Positions 1 to 7,157 of a DNA stretch of 19,032 nt are shown here, in pieces. Source of the stretch: SAT2750 sp963581185 (GTDB taxonomy: Bacteria > Planctomycetota > Planctomycetia > Pirellulales > Pirellulaceae); NCBI GenBank assembly GCA_963581185.1, contig CAUZOB010000088.1, forward strand, positions 1 to 19,032, given 5' to 3'. Within the stretch, counting starts at the first letter, position 1. Every line of letters starts with the position of its first letter. Made by a program: the position numbers and the translations under genes. The notes under the pieces were generated by a model. That model did no database searches. It saw only the letters and a list, made by a program, of their open reading frames with translations, and was not told the origin of the DNA.

Positions 1-1715
1 CGGGCCAGGTGTGTGCCGTCGGTGTCGAGCACCTCGACTTCCGCGAGGGCGAAAATATAGTCTGCCTTGCGCTCGGCAAGTTGAGTTGCTGTGATCCGCA
101 GGTAGCGTGCCGTGATCTCCTCGACCTCAACTTTCCAGGCAGCCAGGCCTGGATTGGTTAGATCCTGGCCCGTCTGATCTGAAATCGTCACAACTCCCTG
201 CTTGAATGCCGGATCGTTGCTGGCTTCAACACGAAATCGCAGCGGGAAGCCAAAACCGGCGCCGATGCCGTTGAATTCGTCGTGACAGGGCCGCAACACG
301 ATGGTCGCCAGCTGTCGCTCAGCTGCCAGGTCCAGCTGGACCCACTTGCTCGTCGTGGCAGATGGCACAATCGCACTGTGGTAGCCGAAGGCGGGGTTCT
401 TGTCCTTCAGACCGGCTTTGGTGAGCAAGGCAGCGTGCTGCTTTTCCAGCTTGATCAGCTGCTCGCCACCGTCAGCTCGAATTCCGGCTTCCAGCTCGCT
501 GCGGGCCAGTTCCTGCTGGGCCAGTTGGCTCTCAAGCTGCTGCCGCTTGGCCTGCACAGCCGGGTCTGCATCGTAGAGGCGGTTGGCACGATCGACGGCC
601 GCGAAGACGGTCTGCAGGTTGTAATAGTGACGCTGGGTGATCGCATCGAACTTGTGGTTGTGGCAGCGGGCACACTGGATTGTCACGCTACAGAAGGTAT
701 TGAAGGTGTTGGTGACCATCTCGTCGCGGTCGATGTGGCGGGCGATACGGCCATCGATCTTGGTCTCAGGAACTTCCACGTGACCAATAAAATCCCAGGG
801 GCCGGCAGCGATGAATCCCAATCCGAGTATGCCATCGGCTGTCCCGGGGAAGAGAACATCGCCGGCCAGCTGCTCGTGTACGAATCGCGTGTACGGTTTG
901 TCCTGGTTGAAGGATCGAATCACGTAATCCCGGTAGGGCCAGGCGTTCGGCCTTAGCTTGTCCTTGTCGTAACCGCAGGTGTCGGCGTACTTGACCACAT
1001 CCAGCCAGTGCCGCGCCCAGCGCTCGCCGTAGGCGGGTGAAGCCAGTAGCCTGTCGACCAGCTGGTCGTAGGCGTCGACGGCAGGGTCGTTGATGAAACG
1101 CTCAATCTCGACCATCGACGGCGGCAGACCGGTCAGGTCGTAACTCAGGCGGCGGATCAGTGTGCGGCGATTGGCCTCCGGCGAGGGGGCCAGCTTGTGT
1201 TCTGCGAGCCGCCGAAAAATGAACCTGTCGATCGGCGTACGGGACCAGCCCTTGTCATCGGCTGTCGGCACGGCCGGCCTGGCAACGGGCTTGTAGGACC
1301 ACCATTCCAGATCGGAGGCTGCATCTCGCAGGCTGAAATCGTCCGGCCAGGGTGCTCCCAGCTGGATCCAGTCACCGATCAATCTGACCTCAGCTGCCGA
1401 GAGCGGCTCGCGGTCCTTGGGCATGACCGCCGGTTCGTCGCCGCTGGCAACAATCATGTCCATCAGTGGACTGGCTGCCGGATCACCCGCTTCGAGCATG
1501 CCACTCTCCAGCAGCCCGGCTCGGGTTTCCAGCGAAAAGTCGCCCTTCTGCTCCGTGTCGTTATGACAGGCAAAGCAGTGTTTCTGTAGCAGCGGGGCGA
1601 CCTGGTTGCGGAACAGCGTCTCTCCGGCATCGTCAGCAGAGAGAGATGAAGCACAGCAGGCCAGCGCACAAGCGACCAGGATTACTTCAGCAGGTCTGCC
1701 TCTGCCAAGCAACAT
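1..1715 (-). CDS. PSCyt1/DUF1549-type secreted c-type cytochrome protein (3' end beyond left edge)
   Basis: I translated this from the minus strand: an open frame of 571 codons from ATG at 1715 to the window edge, with no stop. An AAGGAGA ribosome site (1721-1727) lies 5 nt upstream. Residues 1-28 form a signal peptide. A first heme motif CFACH (C47-H51) begins a planctomycete cytochrome domain (PSCyt1) extending to about residue 115. A DUF1549 (PSCyt2) region follows, with the typical RRLSYDLTGLPPS stretch and a second heme motif CARCHNH at C348-H352. After a coiled-coil-like segment (about 375-425) comes a discoidin/F5-8-type C-like beta domain (about 430-571). The family normally ends with DUF1553 (PSD1), which should lie beyond the edge. 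These proteins are exported; heme binding and a role in polysaccharide or other polymer breakdown are suggested for the family but not proven. The gene is divergent from the SDR gene at 1880. Confidence 0.93.
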   Translation of the reverse strand, partial: MLLGRGRPAEVILVACALACCASSLSADDAGETLFRNQVAPLLQKHCFACHNDTEQKGDFSLETRAGLLESGMLEAGDPAASPLMDMIVASGDEPAVMPKDREPLSAAEVRLIGDWIQLGAPWPDDFSLRDAASDLEWWSYKPVARPAVPTADDKGWSRTPIDRFIFRRLAEHKLAPSPEANRRTLIRRLSYDLTGLPPSMVEIERFINDPAVDAYDQLVDRLLASPAYGERWARHWLDVVKYADTCGYDKDKLRPNAWPYRDYVIRSFNQDKPYTRFVHEQLAGDVLFPGTADGILGLGFIAAGPWDFIGHVEVPETKIDGRIARHIDRDEMVTNTFNTFCSVTIQCARCHNHKFDAITQRHYYNLQTVFAAVDRANRLYDADPAVQAKRQQLESQLAQQELARSELEAGIRADGGEQLIKLEKQHAALLTKAGLKDKNPAFGYHSAIVPSATTSKWVQLDLAAERQLATIVLRPCHDEFNGIGAGFGFPLRFRVEASNDPAFKQGVVTISDQTGQDLTNPGLAAWKVEVEEITARYLRITATQLAERKADYIFALAEVEVLDTDGTHLA

Positions 1716-1817
1716 TCCACTCTCCTTGTCACCCAATCGCTGCCGGCCTTATCGTCAGGTCCAGCGTGTCTTCTATCATACCAAAGCATGGCCATGGTAG
1801 TCGGGTCAGCAGAGCTT

Positions 1818-1848
1818 CTAACCTGTAACGGGTCACCGCTAACCTGTA
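1818..1848. repeat. Two direct copies of CTAACCTGTA, 21 bp apart
   Basis: The identical 10-mer CTAACCTGTA occurs at 1818-1827 and 1839-1848, a start-to-start distance of 21 bp, about two helical turns. It lies in the short gap between two divergent genes and ends 31 bp before the ATG of the SDR gene. This arrangement suits a regulator binding one face of the helix, but no regulator is identified, and chance repetition is possible. Confidence 0.4.
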
Positions 1849-1879
1849 TGCTGTTGGTCGAGATGACGTGGAGGGACTG

Positions 1880-2665
1880 ATGGATCTGCAGCTCAATGGA
1901 AAAGTTGCGCTTGTGACCGGCGGCTCAAAGGGCATCGGCGAGGGAGTCGTGCGGAGCTTGCTGGCTGAAGGTGCCAGCGTGGCCAATGTTAACCGGAGCC
2001 ACGAAGAAGGCCAGGCGATGGAGCAGGAGTATGCTCAGCTGGGCCAGGAATGCCTCTTCATCCAGGCTGACCTGACGGAGACTGACGCCTGCCAGCGTGC
2101 CGTTGCCACGGCGCTGGAGAAATTCGGGCGAATCGACGTTGTCATCAACAACGCCGGCGTCAATGACGCGATTGGACTTGAGGCTGGCCCGGATGAATTT
2201 GTTGCTTCACTGCGCCGGAACCTCGTGCATTACTATGCCATCGTGCATTACGCACTGGATGCCCTGCGAGAGGCCCGTGGCTCGATCATCAATGTCGGCT
2301 CCAAGGTCAGCGTTACAGGGCAGGGCAGCACGTCCGGCTATGCGGCGGCCAAGGGTGGCATTAACAGCCTGACTCGCGAATGGGCTGTCGACCTGGCAGC
2401 CGATGGCATTCGTGTGAATGCTGTCTTGCCGGCCGAAACCTGGACGCCACTCTATCAGAGCTGCCTTGCCGATCTCCCGGATCCGGAACAGGCACGGGCT
2501 GAGATCGCTCGACTGGTGCCGCTTGAGCGTCGCTTTACCACGGTGCAGGAAATCGCCGACATGGTTGTCTTCCTGGCCTCACCACGATCATCGCATACCA
2601 CAGGCCAGGTTCTGTTTGTCGATGGCGGTTACACCCACCTCGACCGCAAGTACACCGCGGAATGA
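1880..2665 (+). CDS. SDR-family oxidoreductase, L-fucose dehydrogenase-like
   Basis: A 261-residue classical short-chain dehydrogenase. Visible motifs are the cofactor loop TGGSKGIG (13-20), NNAG (90-93), and the catalytic set N114, S141, Y154 and K158 (YAAAK). The TGQGSTSGY segment, the VLPAE(T)WTPLY region and the C-terminal FVDGGYTHLDR match the SDR subgroup annotated as L-fucose dehydrogenase, which oxidises L-fucose to fuconolactone with NAD(P). That substrate is inferred from similarity, and no other fucose gene is adjacent. I chose ATG 1880 because GGAGG (1870-1874) sits 5 nt upstream; a GTG at 1868 in the same frame would overlap that site. The gene is convergent with the lipoprotein gene, whose stop codon is only 4 bp away. 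It may instead act on another sugar or alcohol. Confidence 0.9.
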   Translation: MDLQLNGKVALVTGGSKGIGEGVVRSLLAEGASVANVNRSHEEGQAMEQEYAQLGQECLFIQADLTETDACQRAVATALEKFGRIDVVINNAGVNDAIGLEAGPDEFVASLRRNLVHYYAIVHYALDALREARGSIINVGSKVSVTGQGSTSGYAAAKGGINSLTREWAVDLAADGIRVNAVLPAETWTPLYQSCLADLPDPEQARAEIARLVPLERRFTTVQEIADMVVFLASPRSSHTTGQVLFVDGGYTHLDRKYTAE

Positions 2666-2669
2666 CCCG

Positions 2670-5600
2670 CTACTCTTTTCTCTCGAGCTGAATCCGTGCA
2701 CGCAGGCCGTTGGTCTCAAAGGAAAGCCCCAGGTTGGCAGACTTGATCTGCTTGATCGCTGCCGGTAATGTCGGGCCGTCACGTGGCGCGGCCGGACAAC
2801 CAAAGACGGTGGATTCCATCGTCTGCAGCTCCTCGTTCCAGCGATACTCACCGCCACCAGGACAGACCAGGCGCCGATGCCAGAACTTTCTGTGCAGCTC
2901 GACCGGGTCCTCGTCAGGAAAGAGACGATGCCATTCGTTCAGGATCGGCAGGTTCGACCAGCTAAAGCTCTGAACCATCTGGAAGCCGCTGCTCCTGGCC
3001 ATGGTCTTCAAGAGACTGGTTGCCGCCGGCCCCAGCTGAAAACCGACATTGTCCCCAATCCAGGGAGCCAACACCGTGGCTGCGACTGGCTCTGCGGCGT
3101 CAACGTCGCCAGCAGCTTGTGCCAGTTGGCGATCAATGGACCGCTTGATGATGTCTTCATTCAATGACAGCAGTAGTTGCTTTCCCGATGTTCGATAGTA
3201 GAGGGCGATCTCCTGATTGGGCAGGTCCCCACGAACTTGTGCACTGGGTCGGATCACCGCGTAGGCGTGGTTCTTGTACTTCACGACCCCCCAGGTTGTC
3301 ATGCCAGGGGCTGCCTGTTCGATGAATACACGCACACCGGTCATGAATAATGTCAGCTTGAGACCGTTACTGACGCCAATTCCGACCCCGATCGGCAGCT
3401 GGTGGATGTTTTCTTCCAAGAACTCTTCCATTTCTTCTACACTCAAAGCGGCCAGTTGATCCCAGAAATCTGACTTGTCCGCGTAGATGGTCACCTCATC
3501 GCCAAGCCAGCTGAGTGGATTGACCGTCAGCTGTGGGAACAAGTTACTCACCGCGCTGACGTTTTCTTGCAGCACGTCAGATTTTGTGTTGATCGCCAGC
3601 ACCGCATGGACGATCGCTTCGGGGTGCCGATCGCCGGAATCGTCTGCCAGCGTGGCTCCACGCGAGACGGCAATCATCTCGCGGTACTCTGTGCCATCGA
3701 TCAACGGCATGACCGTTACGTCAGCACCCAGTTGTTGATCGCTGAGCGTGAATTCAATGGCGATCGGATCAAAAAAGTTGCTCCACTGACTCTGATAGCC
3801 GTTTCGCCAGCGCTCGTAGAACTGCCGCTCCTCGGAGCTAACCTTGTCCAGCGACATTTCGTTAATCGGCGTCTGAAATTCAAGTGTGCCGTATTGGGCT
3901 GAACTGATGCCGCCAGTCGACAGCAGAAACTGGCCGTCCGATAGCTTGTTGAGCTGGCGGGCGGTCAGATCGCCGGCAACAAGTTGCTCAAGCAGCTCGG
4001 CTTGCAGTTGTGTCATCCTGGCAACTGCCTGTGTTCGACGTGCACTGGCAATCCGCCAGCGTGGTCCGCACCAGCGGCGGATGGTCTGGTCCGAGAGGAT
4101 CAAGAGGCCGGCCTGGTCGGGGTTGTCGAGCGGATAACGGTCACGGAAAAACAGGTATTCATCCAGCTCAGCCAGGCTCTGCTGCTTGTTTTGAAATGTG
4201 TCGATCAGCCGCTTGAGCTGCACAGTTGAATTGGTCACCACCACGGCATCTCCCAGCACCGTCATGTAACTGGATATGACGCGATCATCCGAAGCGAAAC
4301 CGTCGTACCGAACACCGCCAATCGTGCCCTGCTGGGCTGTCCTACCTGGGTAATCCGCGGTTTTCAATTCTGCCTGCGAAAGCAGGATCGCGAGCAGCGC
4401 CGGAGCATCGACTGCTTCAAACAACACTGCCACGTCGCTTCCGGTCCGCAGGTAGAGATCGCCCCCTGTGATCGCAACACTGCGAATGATCGTGGGTCCC
4501 AGCAGGCGGGCCGTGGCGTCCAGAGAAAAACCCAACTGGGTTTCGTAACGCTTTTGCGACTCAGCATCCTCGGCACGGACCTGGGTGAAATTCAAGACCG
4601 CGGCACCGTTGATGCTGGCCTCGTCGGCGACCCGGATAAGTGCCTTGAAGCTGGGGAAGAAGAGCACGTGCTGATCCGCTGGGATCAGGGGCGAGAGTGG
4701 ATCCAGTTTGGGATCGAGTCCCTGGATCAGCGGCTGCCAGTCGAACTCACGAATCGTGATGCCGGCAATTGTCGAGAGAGGGATAACTTCCTCGAGATCA
4801 GCCGAGGGAGGCAACTGGCGGTCCAGTTGCAGGTTTTCCGACAGTGCACGGCCGCCAGACATCAGCGCATAGGTATCACCGATTTCATTGCCCCTGCTTC
4901 CGATCGGCCGACGCCCAACCCGGTTGGGTTCGAAATCCAGCATCGGCAGTTCGCTCCGCGAACGCTGCAACTGGTAGCGGAACCAGGCGCCACCGGGGGT
5001 GTCATCATCCAATATTATCCTGTAATGATTCGCCCGGGCCAGCCAGTAAGAATCTCGCACTTCCTGGGCCGTGGCAGCGGTACCCTTTGCGGTGCTGAAT
5101 CGGAAAACCGTGAAGACATTTTCAGGCGCTCGTGAGTCTTCCAGTCGCTCCACATTCACCAGCAGTGCGCCGCTCGCGGCCTTGCCCTTCGGTATGCGGA
5201 TCATGAGCTCAGTATTGATCCGCCGACGGCGTTCCAGGACTCGGGAGCTGGCATTTCTCCGCACGTCAAAAGTGTTATCCAGACCGGCGATATATCCCTC
5301 TGCCGGCGTATTCATCATCAGTCGCACACTGCCAGCAGCAATCAGCCATCGTGTCTGGGGTCCGGCTCCTAACAAAACGGGCGGTAGCTGCTTGTTATCG
5401 TCCAGTTGCAGCTGATCGAGCGAGATGGCGTAGTAATCGAAGCCATCGGGCTTGGCTTCTTGCGGCTCGTCCAGCTGAGTGGCCGGCTGCTGGGCGACAG
5501 CCACACGCTCCTCGGTTGCCTCCTGGGTGAGGATGACTTCATCCTCTGTAGCCAATATGAGTGCTGGGTCGTCCTCAGACGGTGCAGCGTACTCGATGGT

Positions 5601-5783
5601 TTCAAGGCCAGCAGCGGTGCCAGGCGCAGGGTCCGTCGGTGGAAGACTCTGGGCAGGTATCGATACTGCCTGCTGACCAGATGCCTCTTGGGGGGTATCG
5701 CTGTCCTTCTGGCAGCCCAGCAGGACGAATGACAGCAGTAGGCAGCCGATCCACAATGAAACTGCGCGAGTTTGGAATGTCAT
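2670..5783 (-). CDS. Large predicted lipoprotein of unknown function (1037 aa)
   Basis: Residues 1-24 are a lipoprotein signal peptide: a charged start, a hydrophobic core, and the lipobox LLGC with C24 as the expected lipidated cysteine. A low-complexity Glu/Gln/Ala/Pro-rich linker (about 25-115) follows, then about 900 residues of globular sequence without membrane spans. The middle part (around 440-620), with a stretch like VVVTNSTVQLKRLIDTF and a later DEYLFFRDRYPL, resembles DUF3352-like planctomycete proteins; this is a weak recognition. Near the C-terminus, C974 (CPGGGEY) and C996 (FGCP) form a conserved-looking cysteine pair. I do not recognise an enzymatic motif. ATG 5783 is preferred, with a GGAG 3 nt upstream; a TTG at 5792 is the alternative. 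It is expected to be membrane-tethered on the periplasmic side. Confidence 0.85.
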   Translation of the reverse strand: MTFQTRAVSLWIGCLLLSFVLLGCQKDSDTPQEASGQQAVSIPAQSLPPTDPAPGTAAGLETIEYAAPSEDDPALILATEDEVILTQEATEERVAVAQQPATQLDEPQEAKPDGFDYYAISLDQLQLDDNKQLPPVLLGAGPQTRWLIAAGSVRLMMNTPAEGYIAGLDNTFDVRRNASSRVLERRRRINTELMIRIPKGKAASGALLVNVERLEDSRAPENVFTVFRFSTAKGTAATAQEVRDSYWLARANHYRIILDDDTPGGAWFRYQLQRSRSELPMLDFEPNRVGRRPIGSRGNEIGDTYALMSGGRALSENLQLDRQLPPSADLEEVIPLSTIAGITIREFDWQPLIQGLDPKLDPLSPLIPADQHVLFFPSFKALIRVADEASINGAAVLNFTQVRAEDAESQKRYETQLGFSLDATARLLGPTIIRSVAITGGDLYLRTGSDVAVLFEAVDAPALLAILLSQAELKTADYPGRTAQQGTIGGVRYDGFASDDRVISSYMTVLGDAVVVTNSTVQLKRLIDTFQNKQQSLAELDEYLFFRDRYPLDNPDQAGLLILSDQTIRRWCGPRWRIASARRTQAVARMTQLQAELLEQLVAGDLTARQLNKLSDGQFLLSTGGISSAQYGTLEFQTPINEMSLDKVSSEERQFYERWRNGYQSQWSNFFDPIAIEFTLSDQQLGADVTVMPLIDGTEYREMIAVSRGATLADDSGDRHPEAIVHAVLAINTKSDVLQENVSAVSNLFPQLTVNPLSWLGDEVTIYADKSDFWDQLAALSVEEMEEFLEENIHQLPIGVGIGVSNGLKLTLFMTGVRVFIEQAAPGMTTWGVVKYKNHAYAVIRPSAQVRGDLPNQEIALYYRTSGKQLLLSLNEDIIKRSIDRQLAQAAGDVDAAEPVAATVLAPWIGDNVGFQLGPAATSLLKTMARSSGFQMVQSFSWSNLPILNEWHRLFPDEDPVELHRKFWHRRLVCPGGGEYRWNEELQTMESTVFGCPAAPRDGPTLPAAIKQIKSANLGLSFETNGLRARIQLERKE

Positions 5784-6088
5784 TATCTCCAAGTTCCTCT
5801 GGCGGTGCTTCTGTCAGCTGGCAAGAAGGCGCATGGAAAACGCCAACGTTATCTGCTCAAGGTATCTGACGGCAGTCTATTGGGACAAGTATCAATTTGT
5901 CCACAGCAGCGGGTCCTGTTGGCAGTTTTCATGTTGGGCTTGCCGGGCTTCGTCCGAGCGGCGCTGGAGCCCTGCAAAACTGCCTGTTTATGCACGTTAT
6001 GCTGAAAATGACACTCGCGGCCACAGCTTGTATCTGCAATTCAGCCGCTCGGTAATAACGCCGCCGCCGAACAGCCAAAAGCGAGGGC

Positions 6089-6094
6089 TATACT
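6089..6094 (+). promoter_or_regulatory. Candidate -10 element for the ubiA-dprE1-GT operon
   Basis: TATACT matches the sigma-70 -10 consensus at 5 of 6 positions. It would give a start of transcription near 6101 and a leader of about 50 nt before the GTG at 6151. No consensus -35 is present at the usual spacing, so this is only a candidate. Confidence 0.3.
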
Positions 6095-6124
6095 GAAAAA
6101 GAGGGGTATCCGCCGCGGTAATCA

Positions 6125-6138
6125 TCGAGCGTGCTCGA
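6125..6138. promoter_or_regulatory. Perfect dyad TCGAGC-GT-GCTCGA before the operon start
   Basis: Six-base arms with a 2-nt spacer; with a small asymmetry the symmetry extends outward to ATCA (6121-6124) and TGAT (6141-6144). It lies 12 bp upstream of the start codon and downstream of the candidate -10, a position where a repressor or an mRNA hairpin could act on the operon. There is no direct evidence for a binding protein. Confidence 0.35.
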
Positions 6139-6150
6139 AGTGATTTTGAC

Positions 6151-7122
6151 GTGAATGAAACAACACCAGAGACAGTAGAAGCTGTTGAAGACGTGGCGAG
6201 TGAGTCGTCGAGCGCAGCTTCTCTGCTGTCAGTGATTCGGCTACTGCGTCCCCAGCACTGGATCAAAAACCTGTTGTTGCTGGCACCCCTGCTGCTGGCC
6301 CACGAACTGTCAGATACAAGCCGTCTCGGCCCGACGCTGCTTGCTATCCTGTCTTTCAGCCTGATCGCCTCGCTGGTCTATGTCATCAACGACCTGTTGG
6401 ACGTGGAAGCTGACCGACTTCACCCCACCAAGCGGCATCGTCCGCTGGCGGCCGGTGATCTGTCGATAGCCACCGGCTGCGTTGCGATAGCCCTGCTGGC
6501 AGCTGGCGGCATTACAGCTGCTCTGTTTGTTTCAACATCGCTGCTGGCCCTGATCGCTGTCTACCTGGCGGCGACCACGGTTTACTCTTGCTGGCTCAAG
6601 CAGGTGGTGATTGCAGATGTGCTGATGCTGGCCGGTTTTTACACCCTGCGTTTAATTGCCGGCGGAGTGGCGGCTGATGTCGAGGTTTCGGAATGGCTGC
6701 TGGCATTCTCCATGTTCCTGTTCACGTCGCTGGCATTTTCCAAGCGGCATGCCGAGCTGAGCAGACTAGCCAATGAATCAAGTTCTGGCGATGAAACCGT
6801 CGCGGCCCGTCGGGGCTACAGGGTATCGGATATCGGCTCTGTCGAGGTGATGGGGCCGGTGGCTGGCTACATGTCCGTGCTGGTATTTGCCCTCTATATC
6901 AACCGTGATGGCCGCGAGGAGTTCTACACCTATACCTGGCCGCTCTGGATCATCGCGCTGCTGCTGCTGTACTGGATTAGCCGCCTCTGGCTACTTGCTC
7001 GACGAGGCAAGCTGCCCGAGGATCCGGTGATTTTTGCTGTGACCGATCCGGTCAGTCTTCTCGTAGCATTACTTGTGGGTGCAATGGCCGTTGTGGCAGC
7101 AGCCCCCTGGGCGGCCGGCTGA
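6151..7122 (+). CDS. ubiA: UbiA-family decaprenyl-phosphate phosphoribosyltransferase-like protein
   Basis: A 323-residue polytopic membrane protein of the UbiA superfamily. In the mycobacterial homologue (Rv3806c) the enzyme transfers phosphoribose from PRPP to decaprenyl phosphate, the committed step to decaprenyl-phosphoryl-arabinose. The first Asp-rich motif is NDLLDVEAD (80-88), followed by HPTKRHRPLAAG (91-102), which is specific to the PRPP-using branch rather than to quinone or heme prenyltransferases. The second conserved region, ADVLMLAGFYTLRLIAGG, lies near 155-172. About eight or nine hydrophobic helices are visible. The frame begins at GTG 6151; the only nearby ATG is in another frame and soon stops. 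No good ribosome site is visible, and GTG 6193 is an alternative start. The dprE1-like gene follows after 35 bp, supporting a shared pathway. Lipid chain length is unknown. Confidence 0.9.
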   Translation: MNETTPETVEAVEDVASESSSAASLLSVIRLLRPQHWIKNLLLLAPLLLAHELSDTSRLGPTLLAILSFSLIASLVYVINDLLDVEADRLHPTKRHRPLAAGDLSIATGCVAIALLAAGGITAALFVSTSLLALIAVYLAATTVYSCWLKQVVIADVLMLAGFYTLRLIAGGVAADVEVSEWLLAFSMFLFTSLAFSKRHAELSRLANESSSGDETVAARRGYRVSDIGSVEVMGPVAGYMSVLVFALYINRDGREEFYTYTWPLWIIALLLLYWISRLWLLARRGKLPEDPVIFAVTDPVSLLVALLVGAMAVVAAAPWAAG

Positions 7123-7157
7123 GCCTGCCCTGACATTTTCTCACCGACCAACAGACC

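Larger units (their letters stand above)
5784..6150. other. Divergent intergenic region with candidate control elements
   Basis: This 367-bp gap separates the lipoprotein gene (minus) and the ubiA-like operon (plus). I see no convincing coding sequence. It holds an inverted repeat GGACAA (5883-5888) / TTGTCC (5897-5902) with an 8-nt spacer, a good -10-like hexamer TATACT (6089-6094) without a clear -35, and a perfect dyad TCGAGC-GT-GCTCGA (6125-6138) just before the GTG start of the operon. Promoters for both directions presumably lie here. Confidence 0.5.

Noticed and set aside
282..956. A 224-codon plus-strand open frame
   Set aside because: It lies wholly antisense to the PSCyt1/DUF1549 gene, which has clear heme and domain motifs; the plus-strand product shows no recognisable motif.
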